Assembly (NCBI RefSeq): GCF_002154695.1
Contig: NZ_MTAV01000047.1
Span: 1 to 64,000, forward strand
From: Nostoc sp. T09
Lineage (GTDB): Bacteria; Cyanobacteriota; Cyanobacteriia; Cyanobacteriales; Nostocaceae
DNA length: 64,000 nt
Reading direction: 5' to 3'
Below, piece after piece: positions 48,481 through 57,582 of the stretch. The translations under genes and the position numbers were made by a program. The first letter of the stretch is position 1; each line of letters begins with the position of its first letter. The notes under the pieces were generated by a model. That model did not search any database and had not been told where the DNA came from. It saw nothing but the letters and a program-made list of their open reading frames with translations.

Positions 48481-48573
48481 TTTTTGTTATTTAGTTTAGG
48501 GTGGACTTTTCGCTATAAATAACTGGGATTTTAATTTTTTTATTTTTACATTTGTAAATAATTGTTAAGTATA

Positions 48574-49095
48574 TTAACCTTCAGTTTTTTCTATTCTGTC
48601 TCTAATATCATTCAAATCTATATATCTATCAGTAGCATTACGTAATTCCCTAGCTATCATTCCCTCTGTCGAAACTACTGTAATGTGTGTATTTTTTGAG
48701 CGTAATAATTCAATTGCTCTTTCAAAATCTCCGTCACCACTGAATAAAACTACTCTATCGTACTGATCTACTGTATTAAACATATCTACAACAATTTCAA
48801 TATCTAAATTAGCTTTTTGCGAGTACCGCCCGGATGAATCATCATAATATTCTTTGAGAATTTTCGTTCGGACTGTATATCCTAAACTAATTAGAGCATC
48901 TCTGAAACCTCGTTGATCCTGTGGGTCTTTTAAGCCAGTGTACCAGAATGCATTAATTAATGTTGTTTCTGATTGTTCGTTTTTAAAGTATTCTAATACT
49001 CGCCGTGGGTCGAAAAACCAGCCATTTTTTTGTTGAGCATAGAACATATTGTTTCCGTCTACAAAAATAGACAGACGATTCATTGGAGAACCCAT
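48574..49095 (-). CDS. NYN-domain protein (LabA/DUF88 family)
   Basis: A 173-residue PIN-like nuclease-fold protein. The acidic active-site set is visible: FVDGNNMFY near the N-terminus, NLDIEIVVDMF in the middle and LFSGDGDFERAIELLRS. LabA of Synechococcus belongs to this family and affects circadian output; others act on RNA. Nuclease activity is not proven for this subgroup. It is the gene upstream of leuA on the same strand, but the spacing (about 90 bases) does not require an operon. Confidence 0.85.
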   Translation of the reverse strand: MGSPMNRLSIFVDGNNMFYAQQKNGWFFDPRRVLEYFKNEQSETTLINAFWYTGLKDPQDQRGFRDALISLGYTVRTKILKEYYDDSSGRYSQKANLDIEIVVDMFNTVDQYDRVVLFSGDGDFERAIELLRSKNTHITVVSTEGMIARELRNATDRYIDLNDIRDRIEKTEG

Positions 49096-49459
49096 AGAAA
49101 ATTACACCTAATAATAGAAAAGAATTTTAGATTGAACAATAGATTATAGCAATTATCAAACGCTCAATTTGCTAATATCTATAAAGTATAACTTCATGTA
49201 TAGCTTTTATCTTAACCTCTTTTAATTCATAAAAATGGTGGAAACATGAGAGCAGATCCTGGACGCTGAAACTTTTTCATTCCAGACGCTGCAAGACTTA
49301 CCCTGTGATCAAAATCTACCAATAAAATTGACTTAGTAACAGCATTCTTAACTGTATAACAGTCAAGTTTACTCCTAAAGAGGTATGGTAGAGGTTCCAA
49401 GGTAGAATGTAGGCTAATGCCGATCTCTAGGTTTTGCCATCAACAACAGCACACACTTT
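49096..49459. other. AT-rich intergenic region
   Basis: No gene or repeat is recognised. It separates the divergent NYN gene and a small plus-strand frame and probably holds both promoters. Confidence 0.4.
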
Positions 49460-49657
49460 TTGGAAAAAATCGCCGTTACAGCAGTGGCAGAAGTTGTCCA
49501 AGAGAAACTTCTGGTAAATGCTCTACTAGGGGCATACCTGTTGAGTTGGGTAGCTCTTCACATCAACCAAGTGCGCAAACAAAGCATCTCTGAATTTAGG
49601 TCTGTGGAACAATCACAGATTGCACCTGTTTCAGAGAATCAGGTCGGCAGTGTTTAA
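49460..49657 (+). CDS. Small hypothetical protein with one hydrophobic segment
   Basis: A 65-residue frame with a TTG start at 49460; no ATG start is available. A hydrophobic helix (NALLGAYLLSWVALHI, residues about 20-35) is followed by a polar tail. It may be a single-pass membrane protein. No family is recognised and no clear ribosome-binding site is seen, so it may not be translated. Confidence 0.4.
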   Translation: MEKIAVTAVAEVVQEKLLVNALLGAYLLSWVALHINQVRKQSISEFRSVEQSQIAPVSENQVGSV

Positions 49658-49824
49658 ATGGGGAGACTCCTGCACAGACGCCATAACAATACAAATTTGT
49701 AGAGGAATAATGGATAGTTTACAAATGTATAAGTTTTTCATTTAAGTCTTATTTCAATGTGGTTGCACTAAAACAGGGTCTGAATAAATAAAACTGTTGT
49801 ACCTAAATTAATCAATAACACGAT

Positions 49825-52164
49825 ATGGCAGAAGAACCTACATCTAGGCTAACTAAAAAATATGTCTCTGCTGCCAATAGTCGGTCAGGCAAACCGACAA
49901 AAGCAACTTCGACCACATCAACCTACCATTCCCATCTGATGACTTGGTTTGGTCATCTGCTGGCTAGTGCTTCAGTAATAGGAGCAGCACTGCTGAGTAC
50001 TTCTGGGATGGGCATGGTGCAATTGATGGAAAGTCAGGCGGTTTCCACTTTTTTTCAACTGCGCGGGTTGGTTGTGCCTCCAGAAGACATCGTGATTTTA
50101 GCAATTGATAATCAGTCTGTATCAGTCCCTGAACAGTACTATAAAACAAATTCACAACAGTATGCTTACCTGGAACCACTGAAATCTTTTCCATTTAAAC
50201 GTGCTGCATACGCCCAAGTCATAGAAAAATTGATGCAGGCTGATGTTAAAGCTGTTGCATTGGATGTAGTTTTTGATACACCAAGTAGTTATGGGGTTGC
50301 AGACGATCGCCAATTCCAAGCAGTCTTGCGAAAATATGGCAGTAAAGTTACCTTAGCAGCGCTATATGAAAATTCCGAGTCACATCAAGGAACTTGGAAT
50401 CAACTAACGCTACCTCAGCCAATGTTTCGTGTAGGGGCTGTATCTATCGGTACAGTTAATTTCCCTCTAGAGGTAGATGGAAAGATTCATCGATTAGCAA
50501 GCGAGTTTAATAAGTCATTAGATCAACAAGATGTCTTAATAGATAAAGTGCCGTCCTTTGATGAAGCAGTATTAAGGGCAGCTAAAATTAATTATTCTCG
50601 ACCAAGAGGCGATCGCATTAATTTTTGGGGACCAGCCGGGACATTTGAGCCAATTCCCTTTTGGTACGTACTCGACCCGCAAAACTGGAAAAGCTATTTA
50701 CAGCAGGGAAAGGTTTTCAAAGATAAAATCGTGGTGATTGGAGCCACAGCACAGTTAGGCAATGATTATCATCCAGTAGTGGCTGGCAACAATGGGTTTT
50801 ATCCTGAACGCATGTCAGGAGTAGAAATTCATGCGAATGCGATCGCAACTTTGATGGAAAATAAAGCGATCGCTCAAGGAATTGTCAGTCCACCCATGCG
50901 AGGTTTATTTGTGCTGGCCATAGTCGGAGGTGCAGTGTTCCTCTGTACTAGAAGCAAGCGAGGCGTAAATAGATTTATATCTAGTATTTTCCTAGCCAGT
51001 ATTTGGGGAGGGATAAGCTATGTATTATTCGTACATGAGCAGCTAATTTTCCCCACAACTATACCAATGGTAGCGATCGCCTTAAGTGGATTGTCCTACC
51101 TCGGAACCGAAGTAGCCAGAGAAAGCATTAAAAAGCGGCAATTAGTAGATATATTTCAGAAATATAAATCTTCTCCGGTTGTCCAAGAAATTATCAGTCA
51201 ACAAGATGACTTGCAAGATCTACTTCAGCAACGAGATTTAGCCGTCGCCGGGAAAATACTTGGTGGACGCTACAAAATTGTCAAAGTTCTCGGTTCTGGT
51301 GGATTTAGCGAAACCTATATTGCAGAAGATATCCAACGTCCAGGCAACCCTCGATGTGTAGTTAAACAGCTAAAACCAGCTAACACTAAATCGACGGGAT
51401 TACAACTTGCTAGACGTTTATTTAACTCCGAAGCAGAAACCTTGGAAAGATTGGGAAAACATCCCCAAATTCCTCAGTTATTGGCTTATTTTGAACAAGA
51501 CGAAGAATTTTATTTAGTTCAAGAATATATAATTGGCCATCCTCTCAGTCAGGAATTGCCATCAGGTCAACTCCTTGTAGAAACTACAGTTATCGAGATT
51601 TTACGAGATTTATTGCAAACATTGGCATTTGTGCATCAAAACAGTGTGATTCACCGCGATATCAAACCGAGCAATATTATCCGGCGACATTCAGACTGGA
51701 AGCTAGTATTGATTGACTTTGGCGCAGTCAAACAAGCCACTGCACCGCAAATGGAAAATCAAGAACAGACCCCATTTACTATTGGTATTGGCACTAAAGG
51801 TTATGCACCCAACGAGCAATGTTTTGGACGCCCCCAATACAGTAGCGACATCTATGCAGTCGGTATGATTGGGATCAAAGCTTTGACTGGTATTGCACCC
51901 CATGAGTTCGATAGAGATGCTGATGGAGAGTTGCAATGGAGAGATCGGGTAATGGTCAGCCAACCCTTGGCAAAGATTCTCAGTAAAATGGTTTTGGAAG
52001 ACTACAAGCAGCGCTATCAATCTGCAATAGAGGCTCTAGTGGCGTTTGATCAGTTGGTAAGTTATTCAGATAGAAACTATGTAAACGAAAACGACTCATC
52101 AATCAAAACTGCACCTTCAGACGATCCAGATGCACCTACCACACCTTGGGAAGGACGATCTTAA
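49825..52164 (+). CDS. CHASE2-domain serine/threonine protein kinase
   Basis: A first membrane helix (residues about 36-60) leads to an outward-facing CHASE2 sensor domain (VQLMESQAVSTFFQLRG through EIHANAIATLMENK). Three closely spaced membrane helices (about 350-440) follow, then a short linker and a Hanks kinase with VLGSGGFSETYIAED, CVVKQL, HRDIKPSN and DFGAVKQ. Catalytic residues are intact. It would sense an extracytoplasmic signal and phosphorylate cytoplasmic proteins. The CHASE2-kinase combination is common in filamentous cyanobacteria. The kinase domain is a near paralogue of that at 13527. Confidence 0.93.
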   Translation: MAEEPTSRLTKKYVSAANSRSGKPTKATSTTSTYHSHLMTWFGHLLASASVIGAALLSTSGMGMVQLMESQAVSTFFQLRGLVVPPEDIVILAIDNQSVSVPEQYYKTNSQQYAYLEPLKSFPFKRAAYAQVIEKLMQADVKAVALDVVFDTPSSYGVADDRQFQAVLRKYGSKVTLAALYENSESHQGTWNQLTLPQPMFRVGAVSIGTVNFPLEVDGKIHRLASEFNKSLDQQDVLIDKVPSFDEAVLRAAKINYSRPRGDRINFWGPAGTFEPIPFWYVLDPQNWKSYLQQGKVFKDKIVVIGATAQLGNDYHPVVAGNNGFYPERMSGVEIHANAIATLMENKAIAQGIVSPPMRGLFVLAIVGGAVFLCTRSKRGVNRFISSIFLASIWGGISYVLFVHEQLIFPTTIPMVAIALSGLSYLGTEVARESIKKRQLVDIFQKYKSSPVVQEIISQQDDLQDLLQQRDLAVAGKILGGRYKIVKVLGSGGFSETYIAEDIQRPGNPRCVVKQLKPANTKSTGLQLARRLFNSEAETLERLGKHPQIPQLLAYFEQDEEFYLVQEYIIGHPLSQELPSGQLLVETTVIEILRDLLQTLAFVHQNSVIHRDIKPSNIIRRHSDWKLVLIDFGAVKQATAPQMENQEQTPFTIGIGTKGYAPNEQCFGRPQYSSDIYAVGMIGIKALTGIAPHEFDRDADGELQWRDRVMVSQPLAKILSKMVLEDYKQRYQSAIEALVAFDQLVSYSDRNYVNENDSSIKTAPSDDPDAPTTPWEGRS

Positions 52165-52591
52165 AAAACTCCTCATAATTTAGTCTTGATAAACTGTGTA
52201 AACCAATAATATGGTGTCTGGTTAAATACTCATCATTAGGACTGTTCGCGTAGCGTGTCGAAGGTCAGGCTAGGCGTACTTTTCAACTGGTTAGATCTCG
52301 AAAAAGGAGGCGATCGCACGTTTAGGCAAAGCCGTCACAGATTAGGAATTTATCCATAATATATTTAAGAATATTAACAATTTTGGACTTATAACCCTGC
52401 CTTCCTGTCTCTGGTAGGGTTTATTTTTCATATTTAATTGCTAATAAAGAGCTAAATTCCAGTAATGCAAGGACTTAAAACTTGACATGATTTGGATTGC
52501 GATCGCAACAAGAAAGAGTATTAATAATCAATACTATCCATTAAAGTTCATAGCTCACAGAGGTTTCAAGGGGTAGGGAGCCAACACGTGT
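52165..52591. other. Intergenic region with a short interspersed repeat
   Basis: No gene is seen. At 52243-52279 lies a GCGTAGCGTGTCGAAGG-type Nostoc repeat. A hairpin-like GGTAGGG...CCTGCC feature near 52396-52418 may terminate the upstream kinase gene (CCCTGCC, TTCCTGTCTC, TGGTAGGG followed by TTTATTTTT). Confidence 0.5.
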
Positions 52592-54715
52592 ATGTCAGAT
52601 GTATGGAATATTTTTTTTAGTTCCGGACCTTTTATCCCGCATGGGCACTGCTATCTATGGAAAACTGATTTAGTTTGGCTACACATCTTATCTGACGCCC
52701 TGATTGGACTAGCTTATTATTCTATTCCAACTACACTTTTCTTCTTCGTTAACAAGCGGCAGGATCTACCCTTCCATTGGATATTTCTACTTTTTAGTGG
52801 ATTTATTGTAGCTTGTGGTACAACTCACTTCATGGAGATTTGGACGCTTTGGCATCCAACCTATTGGCTATCAGGATTAATCAAAGCTGGCACCGCAACC
52901 ATATCTGTATTTACAGCCGCACAACTTGTACCGTTGGTTCCACAAGCCTTAGCACTTCCTAGCCCGGCTCAATTAGAACAAGCAAACCTACAACTGCAAA
53001 CACAAATAGCCGAAAGGTTGAAGATAGAAGCAGAACTAAGAAAATACCAAAATCACTTGGAAGATTTGGTTGCTCTGCGCACTAATGAAATTACTAAAAC
53101 CAACGAACAATTACAGCAGGAAATCACTGAGCGTCAGCGCATATTAGAAGTTTTACGGCAAAGTGAAGAGCGTTACCGTTATTTAGCTGAGGCAATTCCT
53201 CAACTTGTATGGACAGCTGATACTAACGGTGAAGCTAATTATTTCAACCACAAGTGGTGTACTTATACGGGGCTAACATTCGAGCAATCCTTGGGTTCTG
53301 GTTGGGTCGCAGCATTGCATCCAGATGACGTACAAACTGCTCATGAGGTGTGGTTAAATGCTGTTAATAATGGCACTTTATATGAAATAGAATACCGATT
53401 CAAACGGGCGGCTGATGGTTCTTATCGCTGGCAGTTAGGGCGAGGTTTACCGCTTAAAGATGAACAAGGTCATGTGGTGAAGTGGTTTGGAACTTGTACT
53501 GATATACACGAACAAAAACAGCTACAACAAGAACGTGCCCATTTACTAGAATTAGAACAAGCAGCAAGAGCTAAAGCAGAAGCCGCCAATCGAATTAAAG
53601 ATGAATTTCTTGCCATACTTTCCCACGAACTACGTACCCCAATGAATGCGATTCTTGGCTGGTCAAAGTTGTTGCAAAGTGGCAAATTAGAACCAGAAAA
53701 GATATCTCAAGCGCTAGCAACAATAGAGCGCAATGCCAAGTTACAGGTTCAACTAATTGAAGACTTACTAGATATCTCCAGAATTTTACAAGGCAAACTG
53801 ACGCTTAATGTTACGAATGTTTACTTAGAATCTATCGTCTTGTCTGCACTAGAAACAACGGCTTTAGCTGCACAAACCAAGTCAATACAGGTGAATACAG
53901 TATTTGAAGCCAATGTCGGGATAGTCTTAGGTAATTCTACTCGCTTGCAACAAGTCGTTTGGAACCTCCTTTCTAACGCTGTTAAATTTACACCCAATGG
54001 GGGAAAGATAGAAGTACGATTGAGCAAGGCGGATGGCTATGCTCAAATCATAATTAGCGATACAGGTAAAGGAATTAGCGCTGAGTTTTTGCCTTATGCA
54101 TTTGATTACTTCCGCCAAGCAGATAGCAGTTCAACAAGAAAATTTGGTGGCTTAGGTCTGGGATTGGCAATTGTCCATAATATCGTTGAAATGCATGGCG
54201 GTACAGTCACAGCAGCCAGCCAGGGCGAAGATCTAGGGGCAACTTTTACGGTCAACTTACCGCTTGTGCAAGACAAAAGCGAAAGTTTGAATGAACACAA
54301 TTACTCCTCTGACTTAACACCTAAGTCTTTATCCCTGGGAGGTATGCAAATTTTAGTTGTTGATGATGATGCAGATTCGCGAGATTTTATTGCTTTTGTA
54401 TTAGAGCAAGATGGGGCTGAGGTAATTGCAGTATCTTCGGCATTAGAAGCATTACAAACCATAGAACAGAAAAAGCCAGATGTATTAGTCAGCGATATCA
54501 GTATGCCTGATATGGATGGCTATACTCTAATGCACCAAGTGAGAGCTTGGAGTACAGAAAAAGGAGAACAAATTCCGGCGATCGCTCTGACTGCCTTTGC
54601 AAGACAATACGATCAGCAGCAAGCACTCCAAGCCGGGTTTCAGATGCATTTAGCCAAACCTGTTAACCCAGAAGAATTAGTTGCAGCGATTGTTAGACTG
54701 GCTGGGGTACGATGA
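52592..54715 (+). CDS. Hybrid histidine kinase with ethylene-receptor-type sensor domain
   Basis: Residues 30-115 form three membrane helices that match the ethylene-binding domain of plant ETR1 and Synechocystis SynEtr1: all five key positions are kept with the same spacing (Asp35, Tyr42, Ile72, Cys75 and His79, in IVACGTTHF), Cys and His being the copper ligands in ETR1. A coiled coil (150-195), one PAS domain (about 195-310), HisKA with His345 (SHELRTP), a HATPase (GGLGLGLAI) and a receiver with Asp635 follow. SynEtr1 has a phytochrome-like GAF, absent here. The ligand is inferred from the sensor. It is convergent with a response regulator. Confidence 0.92.
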   Translation: MSDVWNIFFSSGPFIPHGHCYLWKTDLVWLHILSDALIGLAYYSIPTTLFFFVNKRQDLPFHWIFLLFSGFIVACGTTHFMEIWTLWHPTYWLSGLIKAGTATISVFTAAQLVPLVPQALALPSPAQLEQANLQLQTQIAERLKIEAELRKYQNHLEDLVALRTNEITKTNEQLQQEITERQRILEVLRQSEERYRYLAEAIPQLVWTADTNGEANYFNHKWCTYTGLTFEQSLGSGWVAALHPDDVQTAHEVWLNAVNNGTLYEIEYRFKRAADGSYRWQLGRGLPLKDEQGHVVKWFGTCTDIHEQKQLQQERAHLLELEQAARAKAEAANRIKDEFLAILSHELRTPMNAILGWSKLLQSGKLEPEKISQALATIERNAKLQVQLIEDLLDISRILQGKLTLNVTNVYLESIVLSALETTALAAQTKSIQVNTVFEANVGIVLGNSTRLQQVVWNLLSNAVKFTPNGGKIEVRLSKADGYAQIIISDTGKGISAEFLPYAFDYFRQADSSSTRKFGGLGLGLAIVHNIVEMHGGTVTAASQGEDLGATFTVNLPLVQDKSESLNEHNYSSDLTPKSLSLGGMQILVVDDDADSRDFIAFVLEQDGAEVIAVSSALEALQTIEQKKPDVLVSDISMPDMDGYTLMHQVRAWSTEKGEQIPAIALTAFARQYDQQQALQAGFQMHLAKPVNPEELVAAIVRLAGVR

Positions 54716-54791
54716 GAAAATTGCTAATATTGCTAATTTTGGAATTAAAGTTTTACTAATTTATTTATAAAGCAGGCGATCGCTTTATATT

Positions 54792-55244
54792 TTATGATGA
54801 AACAATTTTATTAATACTAATTAAACGTTGAATTTCTGCTAATAATACGGTAGGTTCTACAGGTTTATTAACGTAACTTTGAAAACCCAATGCTAGAGCC
54901 ATGCTGCGACTTTCGTCAGCACTAAGAGCAGTTAGAGCGATCGCTGGCATCTGTCGTTGTTCAGAAATGCTGCTTTCTCTAATTTTGCGAATGAACGAAT
55001 AACCATCGACATCTGGCATAGCAATGTCAGAAATTAAAATATCAAATTTTAACTGTTTAATTATTTCTAAAGCTTGTGAGACTGATGTTGCTGTTTTTAC
55101 CTGCAAGCCGTTATGTTCAAGGATAAACGTAATTAGGATCAAGCTATCTTCGTTATCATCTACTAATAGAACTCGCAAGCTATCTAGAGATTGAACGTTT
55201 TTTATATCTTCTTGGAGATGTGGAGCTTCAGCGTTACTTGTCAT
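54792..55244 (-). CDS. Single-domain response regulator
   Basis: A receiver domain of about 120 residues with a 25-residue N-terminal lead. The acidic pocket LLVDDNEDS, phospho-acceptor Asp in ILISDIAMPDVDG, the Thr/Ser in ALTALS and the Lys in VNKPVEP are all intact. No output domain is attached, so it is likely a phosphorelay intermediate or a CheY-like protein. It lies 76 bases from, and convergent to, the ethylene-type hybrid kinase; its receiver closely resembles the one in that kinase, suggesting a paralogue and possible partner. Confidence 0.93.
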   Translation of the reverse strand: MTSNAEAPHLQEDIKNVQSLDSLRVLLVDDNEDSLILITFILEHNGLQVKTATSVSQALEIIKQLKFDILISDIAMPDVDGYSFIRKIRESSISEQRQMPAIALTALSADESRSMALALGFQSYVNKPVEPTVLLAEIQRLISINKIVSS

Positions 55245-55400
55245 GGTTAATATGTGCCTCCTTAGTTGCCTGCATCAATTACGGAGGAAGTCCCACGAGA
55301 CAGCTATTACATAACTATCTCGTGGGAATCTAACAACAAGCTACCACAACATTAGGCTTAAGCCAGGGGAAATATTTTCATCCTTCATGTTTCAGCCTTT

Positions 55401-57005
55401 TTACAGTTCACCTGTAGCCAGCATCTGGATGATGCGCGGTGTTCCAGGGTCGAACCCGGCCAAATCCCAGGAAAGTGGATCTTGAGGATCTACCAAGGTA
55501 ATGTTGTAAGGTGCAAGGGTAACATACACTGCCTTGGCATTGGGATTTACCTTCTGACGGTAGTGTGCTAATGCTTGACTTGGATGCTTAGACCCAGCCC
55601 ATGACTCATTATCAGTCCAAAAGCATACTACATCTGCTTTGAACTTGTTCTTAATCATCCAGTCGTAAGCTACAGAAGCATCTGTTCCACCAAAGTTTTG
55701 GTTACTAGCTTTGCGAAGTGCAGAACTAAAACTATCTTTGGCAGTGATACCTAATTCCCTAAATTCGGTAGCAAAGCCGCGAATCATGTAGTTTTTCTCT
55801 GCCTTTGCTGTTACCAGCGCCATTGCAGTAGCAATTTCACAGCAACTTAAGCCTACTGAATCAACCGCACTCCAAGACATGGAGCCAGAAACATCCACAG
55901 CGTGCATGAATACTTTGCCTGTAGGTTGCACGACATCAAAAGACAGTTCCACTGCCTTTTCTAAGATGTCTACAATCCGAGATACTGGTTCCCAATTCTT
56001 CTGGCTACGTCCTAATTTGCCACCAGATTGATAAGTTTTGAGGGCTTTCAAAACATCAATTGGATGTATGCGACCTTTACGCAGATGTTCTTTGTTGTTG
56101 AGAACTGCTTCTACTCGTAAAATATTGGCACTTTCATCAGCTCGTAACACACCCAGTTCTGTCAAAGAACCAAGATTACGCAGCATTGCACCTATTGGCA
56201 TTTCTTGGAAAAGCAACTGCCAAGCTTGTTTATCCATCTTGCCCACAGGTGCAGCCATTTCATGAGTTAGGCGACCTTGAGCGATCGCTGTATGGGTTTC
56301 GTTAGGATTCCGTTTGAGCCACTCATACCACCAAATCTGCGCCAATGCTTCAGAAGGGATATCTGCTGGCAAATCTTCCCAACCTTTAACTACCCACTCA
56401 AATAATTCACGGTGAGTTTCTGTAGGTGGTTTGACATGGAACAACCGCAATGCATCTCGGTGAGAGAAGCCTTGACGCTGTTGATATTTCAACAGTTGAT
56501 AAGCCAAACCTTTGACATCTTCCCGCGAAAGCCAAGTTTTCCCAGCTTCGCGCACTACCTTACCAAATCCCCGCAGCGATTTGGTATAGTTCAGCCATTC
56601 GTAGAAGTGGCTACCTGTGCGGATAACTTGCCCAAAGATTTCACCAAACGCCTTTTTGGCTTCTGGTGTTTCACCCATCGACAGCAGCACTAATGCCAAG
56701 ATAGGCGCACTGTTATTGATGGCGCGGCCATCGCTAGCATAGAGAATTTCCTCTGCAACATGCCCCGGATTCTCTGCAACAGCTTGTTTAACAACCATTA
56801 CAAAATCTTCAGTTAATTCTTGCTTTCCCGCGTAGTAAGTGCTTTTTGCTGTGCCAATCAACAGACAACGGCGCAGCATTTTCCAAATACCCGCATCAAA
56901 CATATACCCGCCGGAACGTCCTTTAATCATCTCTGCTTCCCGTCCGGGGATAGGCTGAGTTTGCGGTGTATTTGCTTTCTTTTTAGTAAAAAAATTGTAA
57001 TTCAT
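55401..57005 (-). CDS. rsr: Ro60/Rsr orthologue (TROVE and von Willebrand A domains)
   Basis: The 534-residue protein is a bacterial Ro autoantigen, a ring-shaped RNA-binding protein that binds Y RNAs and misfolded RNAs and works with nucleases such as PNPase. The TROVE HEAT-like ring spans residues about 25-340 (GGYMFDAGIWKMLRRCLLIG, FYEWLNYTKSLRGFGKVVREA). The vWA domain with MIDAS DVSGSM (about residue 370), FGGTDAS and the TDNESW strand follows. The frame extends to 57098, but that part overlaps an RNA gene. The ATG at 57005 has GGGAG 8 bases upstream. Six tRNA-like Y-type RNAs precede it on the same strand. Confidence 0.93.
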   Translation of the reverse strand: MNYNFFTKKKANTPQTQPIPGREAEMIKGRSGGYMFDAGIWKMLRRCLLIGTAKSTYYAGKQELTEDFVMVVKQAVAENPGHVAEEILYASDGRAINNSAPILALVLLSMGETPEAKKAFGEIFGQVIRTGSHFYEWLNYTKSLRGFGKVVREAGKTWLSREDVKGLAYQLLKYQQRQGFSHRDALRLFHVKPPTETHRELFEWVVKGWEDLPADIPSEALAQIWWYEWLKRNPNETHTAIAQGRLTHEMAAPVGKMDKQAWQLLFQEMPIGAMLRNLGSLTELGVLRADESANILRVEAVLNNKEHLRKGRIHPIDVLKALKTYQSGGKLGRSQKNWEPVSRIVDILEKAVELSFDVVQPTGKVFMHAVDVSGSMSWSAVDSVGLSCCEIATAMALVTAKAEKNYMIRGFATEFRELGITAKDSFSSALRKASNQNFGGTDASVAYDWMIKNKFKADVVCFWTDNESWAGSKHPSQALAHYRQKVNPNAKAVYVTLAPYNITLVDPQDPLSWDLAGFDPGTPRIIQMLATGEL

Positions 57006-57013
57006 GACTTCAT

Positions 57014-57034
57014 CTCCCGGCCCTTGCGGGCAAA
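57014..57034 (-). promoter_or_regulatory. Y-RNA-like hairpin in the rsr leader over the Shine-Dalgarno
   Basis: Transcribed from the minus strand: UUUGCCC, GCAA loop, GGGCCGGGAG. The stem GCCC/GGGC with GNRA loop and the UUG / CCG flanks copy the Ro-type motif of the upstream RNAs (only the final A of CCGA differs), and the 3' flank is the rsr ribosome-binding site (GGGAG, 57018-57014). Binding of Rsr here could block its own translation; this is inference. Confidence 0.6.
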
Positions 57035-57042
57035 AATGAAAG

Positions 57043-57193
57043 GTGGCAGGGCAGGATTTGTAGACGCGAAGCGGCTTCCCGAAGGGTACCTGCGACATCC
57101 CGCTTGGAAGGCGATAACCCTCATTCTTGGGCCTTTACAGACAAGGGGTGAACAAGGATGTTTTAGGCGCTCTACCACTGAGCTACCTGCCAC
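57043..57193 (-). ncRNA. tRNA-like Y-type RNA, copy 6 (decayed)
   Basis: Last copy before rsr. The 8-bp acceptor (GTGGCAGG/CCTGCCAC), D arm and a Gly-like anticodon loop CTTCCAA (anticodon UCC) are kept, with a 52-nt insert between anticodon-stem positions 28 and 29. The Ro-type motif is altered to CUUG...GGCCCA (CCGA to CCCA). The T-loop carries a 26-base insertion of a Nostoc repeat (about 57061-57086), and no CCA follows. It therefore looks like a degenerating member of the array. Confidence 0.8.
57061..57086. repeat. Interspersed repeat inserted in a T-loop
   Basis: The sequence GACGCGAAGCGGCTTCCCGA and its short flanks, a familiar Nostocales GC-rich repeat, sits between what should be adjacent bases of a TTCAAAT-type T-loop. 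Its own inverted symmetry (GAAGC / GCTTC) suggests a hairpin. Confidence 0.7.
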
Positions 57194-57262
57194 ATAAAGA
57201 ATTTTGGATTTTAGATTTTGGATTTTAGATTTTGAAATTAAATCTCAAATAAATTAAAATTT

Positions 57263-57404
57263 TGGCGGGTGGGGCAGGAATTGAACCTGCAACCTTTGAA
57301 TTAACGATAACCCTCAACTCGTCGGCCTTTTCAGGCAAGGTTGTGAAGCAAGGACTATGGGTAATTAACCCGTTCACTGCTCTACCAGATTGAGCTACCC
57401 ACCC
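57263..57404 (-). ncRNA. tRNA-like Y-type RNA, copy 5
   Basis: A 142-nt cloverleaf-like RNA: acceptor GGGTGGG/CCCACCC, discriminator G and encoded CCA, D arm GCTC...GAGC, T arm GCAGG-TTCAATT-CCTGC. The anticodon region is unlike the other copies: an extra hairpin GGGTTAATTACCC precedes the module, and the anticodon cannot be assigned safely (GUU possible). The module motif CUUGCCU-GAAA-AGGCCGAC is intact. It is the only copy with a 7-bp acceptor and G73. Confidence 0.8.
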
Positions 57405-57428
57405 ACATAAAAATTTCAATTTAGATTT

Positions 57429-57554
57429 TGGGTGGTGGGGCGGGACTCGAACCCGCGATGCTCGTCTTGCAAACGATAACCCTCAATTCTTCGGCCTTTG
57501 CAGGCAAGAGGTGAATAAGGATATTAAGCGCCTTACCACTTGGCTACCCACCAC
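57429..57554 (-). ncRNA. tRNA-like Y-type RNA, copy 4 (Cys-like body)
   Basis: A 126-nt RNA with acceptor GTGGTGGG/CCCACCAC followed directly by CCA, D arm GCC...GGC and T arm GCGGG-TTCGAGT-CCCGC. Deleting 51 nt between positions 28 and 29 leaves a perfect anticodon stem CTCGT/ACGAG around TTGCAAG (anticodon GCA, Cys). The insert holds CUUGCCU-GCAA-AGGCCGAA, with outer helix CCUUAUUC/GAAUUGAGG. No tRNA splicing system is known in bacteria for such an insert, so function as a tRNA is doubtful. Confidence 0.87.
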
Positions 57555-57582
57555 ATAACAATTCAAAATGCAAAATTAGGTT

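Noticed and set aside
57005-57098. N-terminal extension of Rsr (MSQVPFGKPLRV...)
   Set aside because: It is translated from the 3' part of tRNA-like copy 6 and its inserted repeat; the ATG at 57005 has a proper ribosome-binding site and begins with normal Rsr sequence.
57225-57419. 64-residue minus-strand frame
   Set aside because: It runs through tRNA-like copy 5; it is an RNA gene, not a protein.
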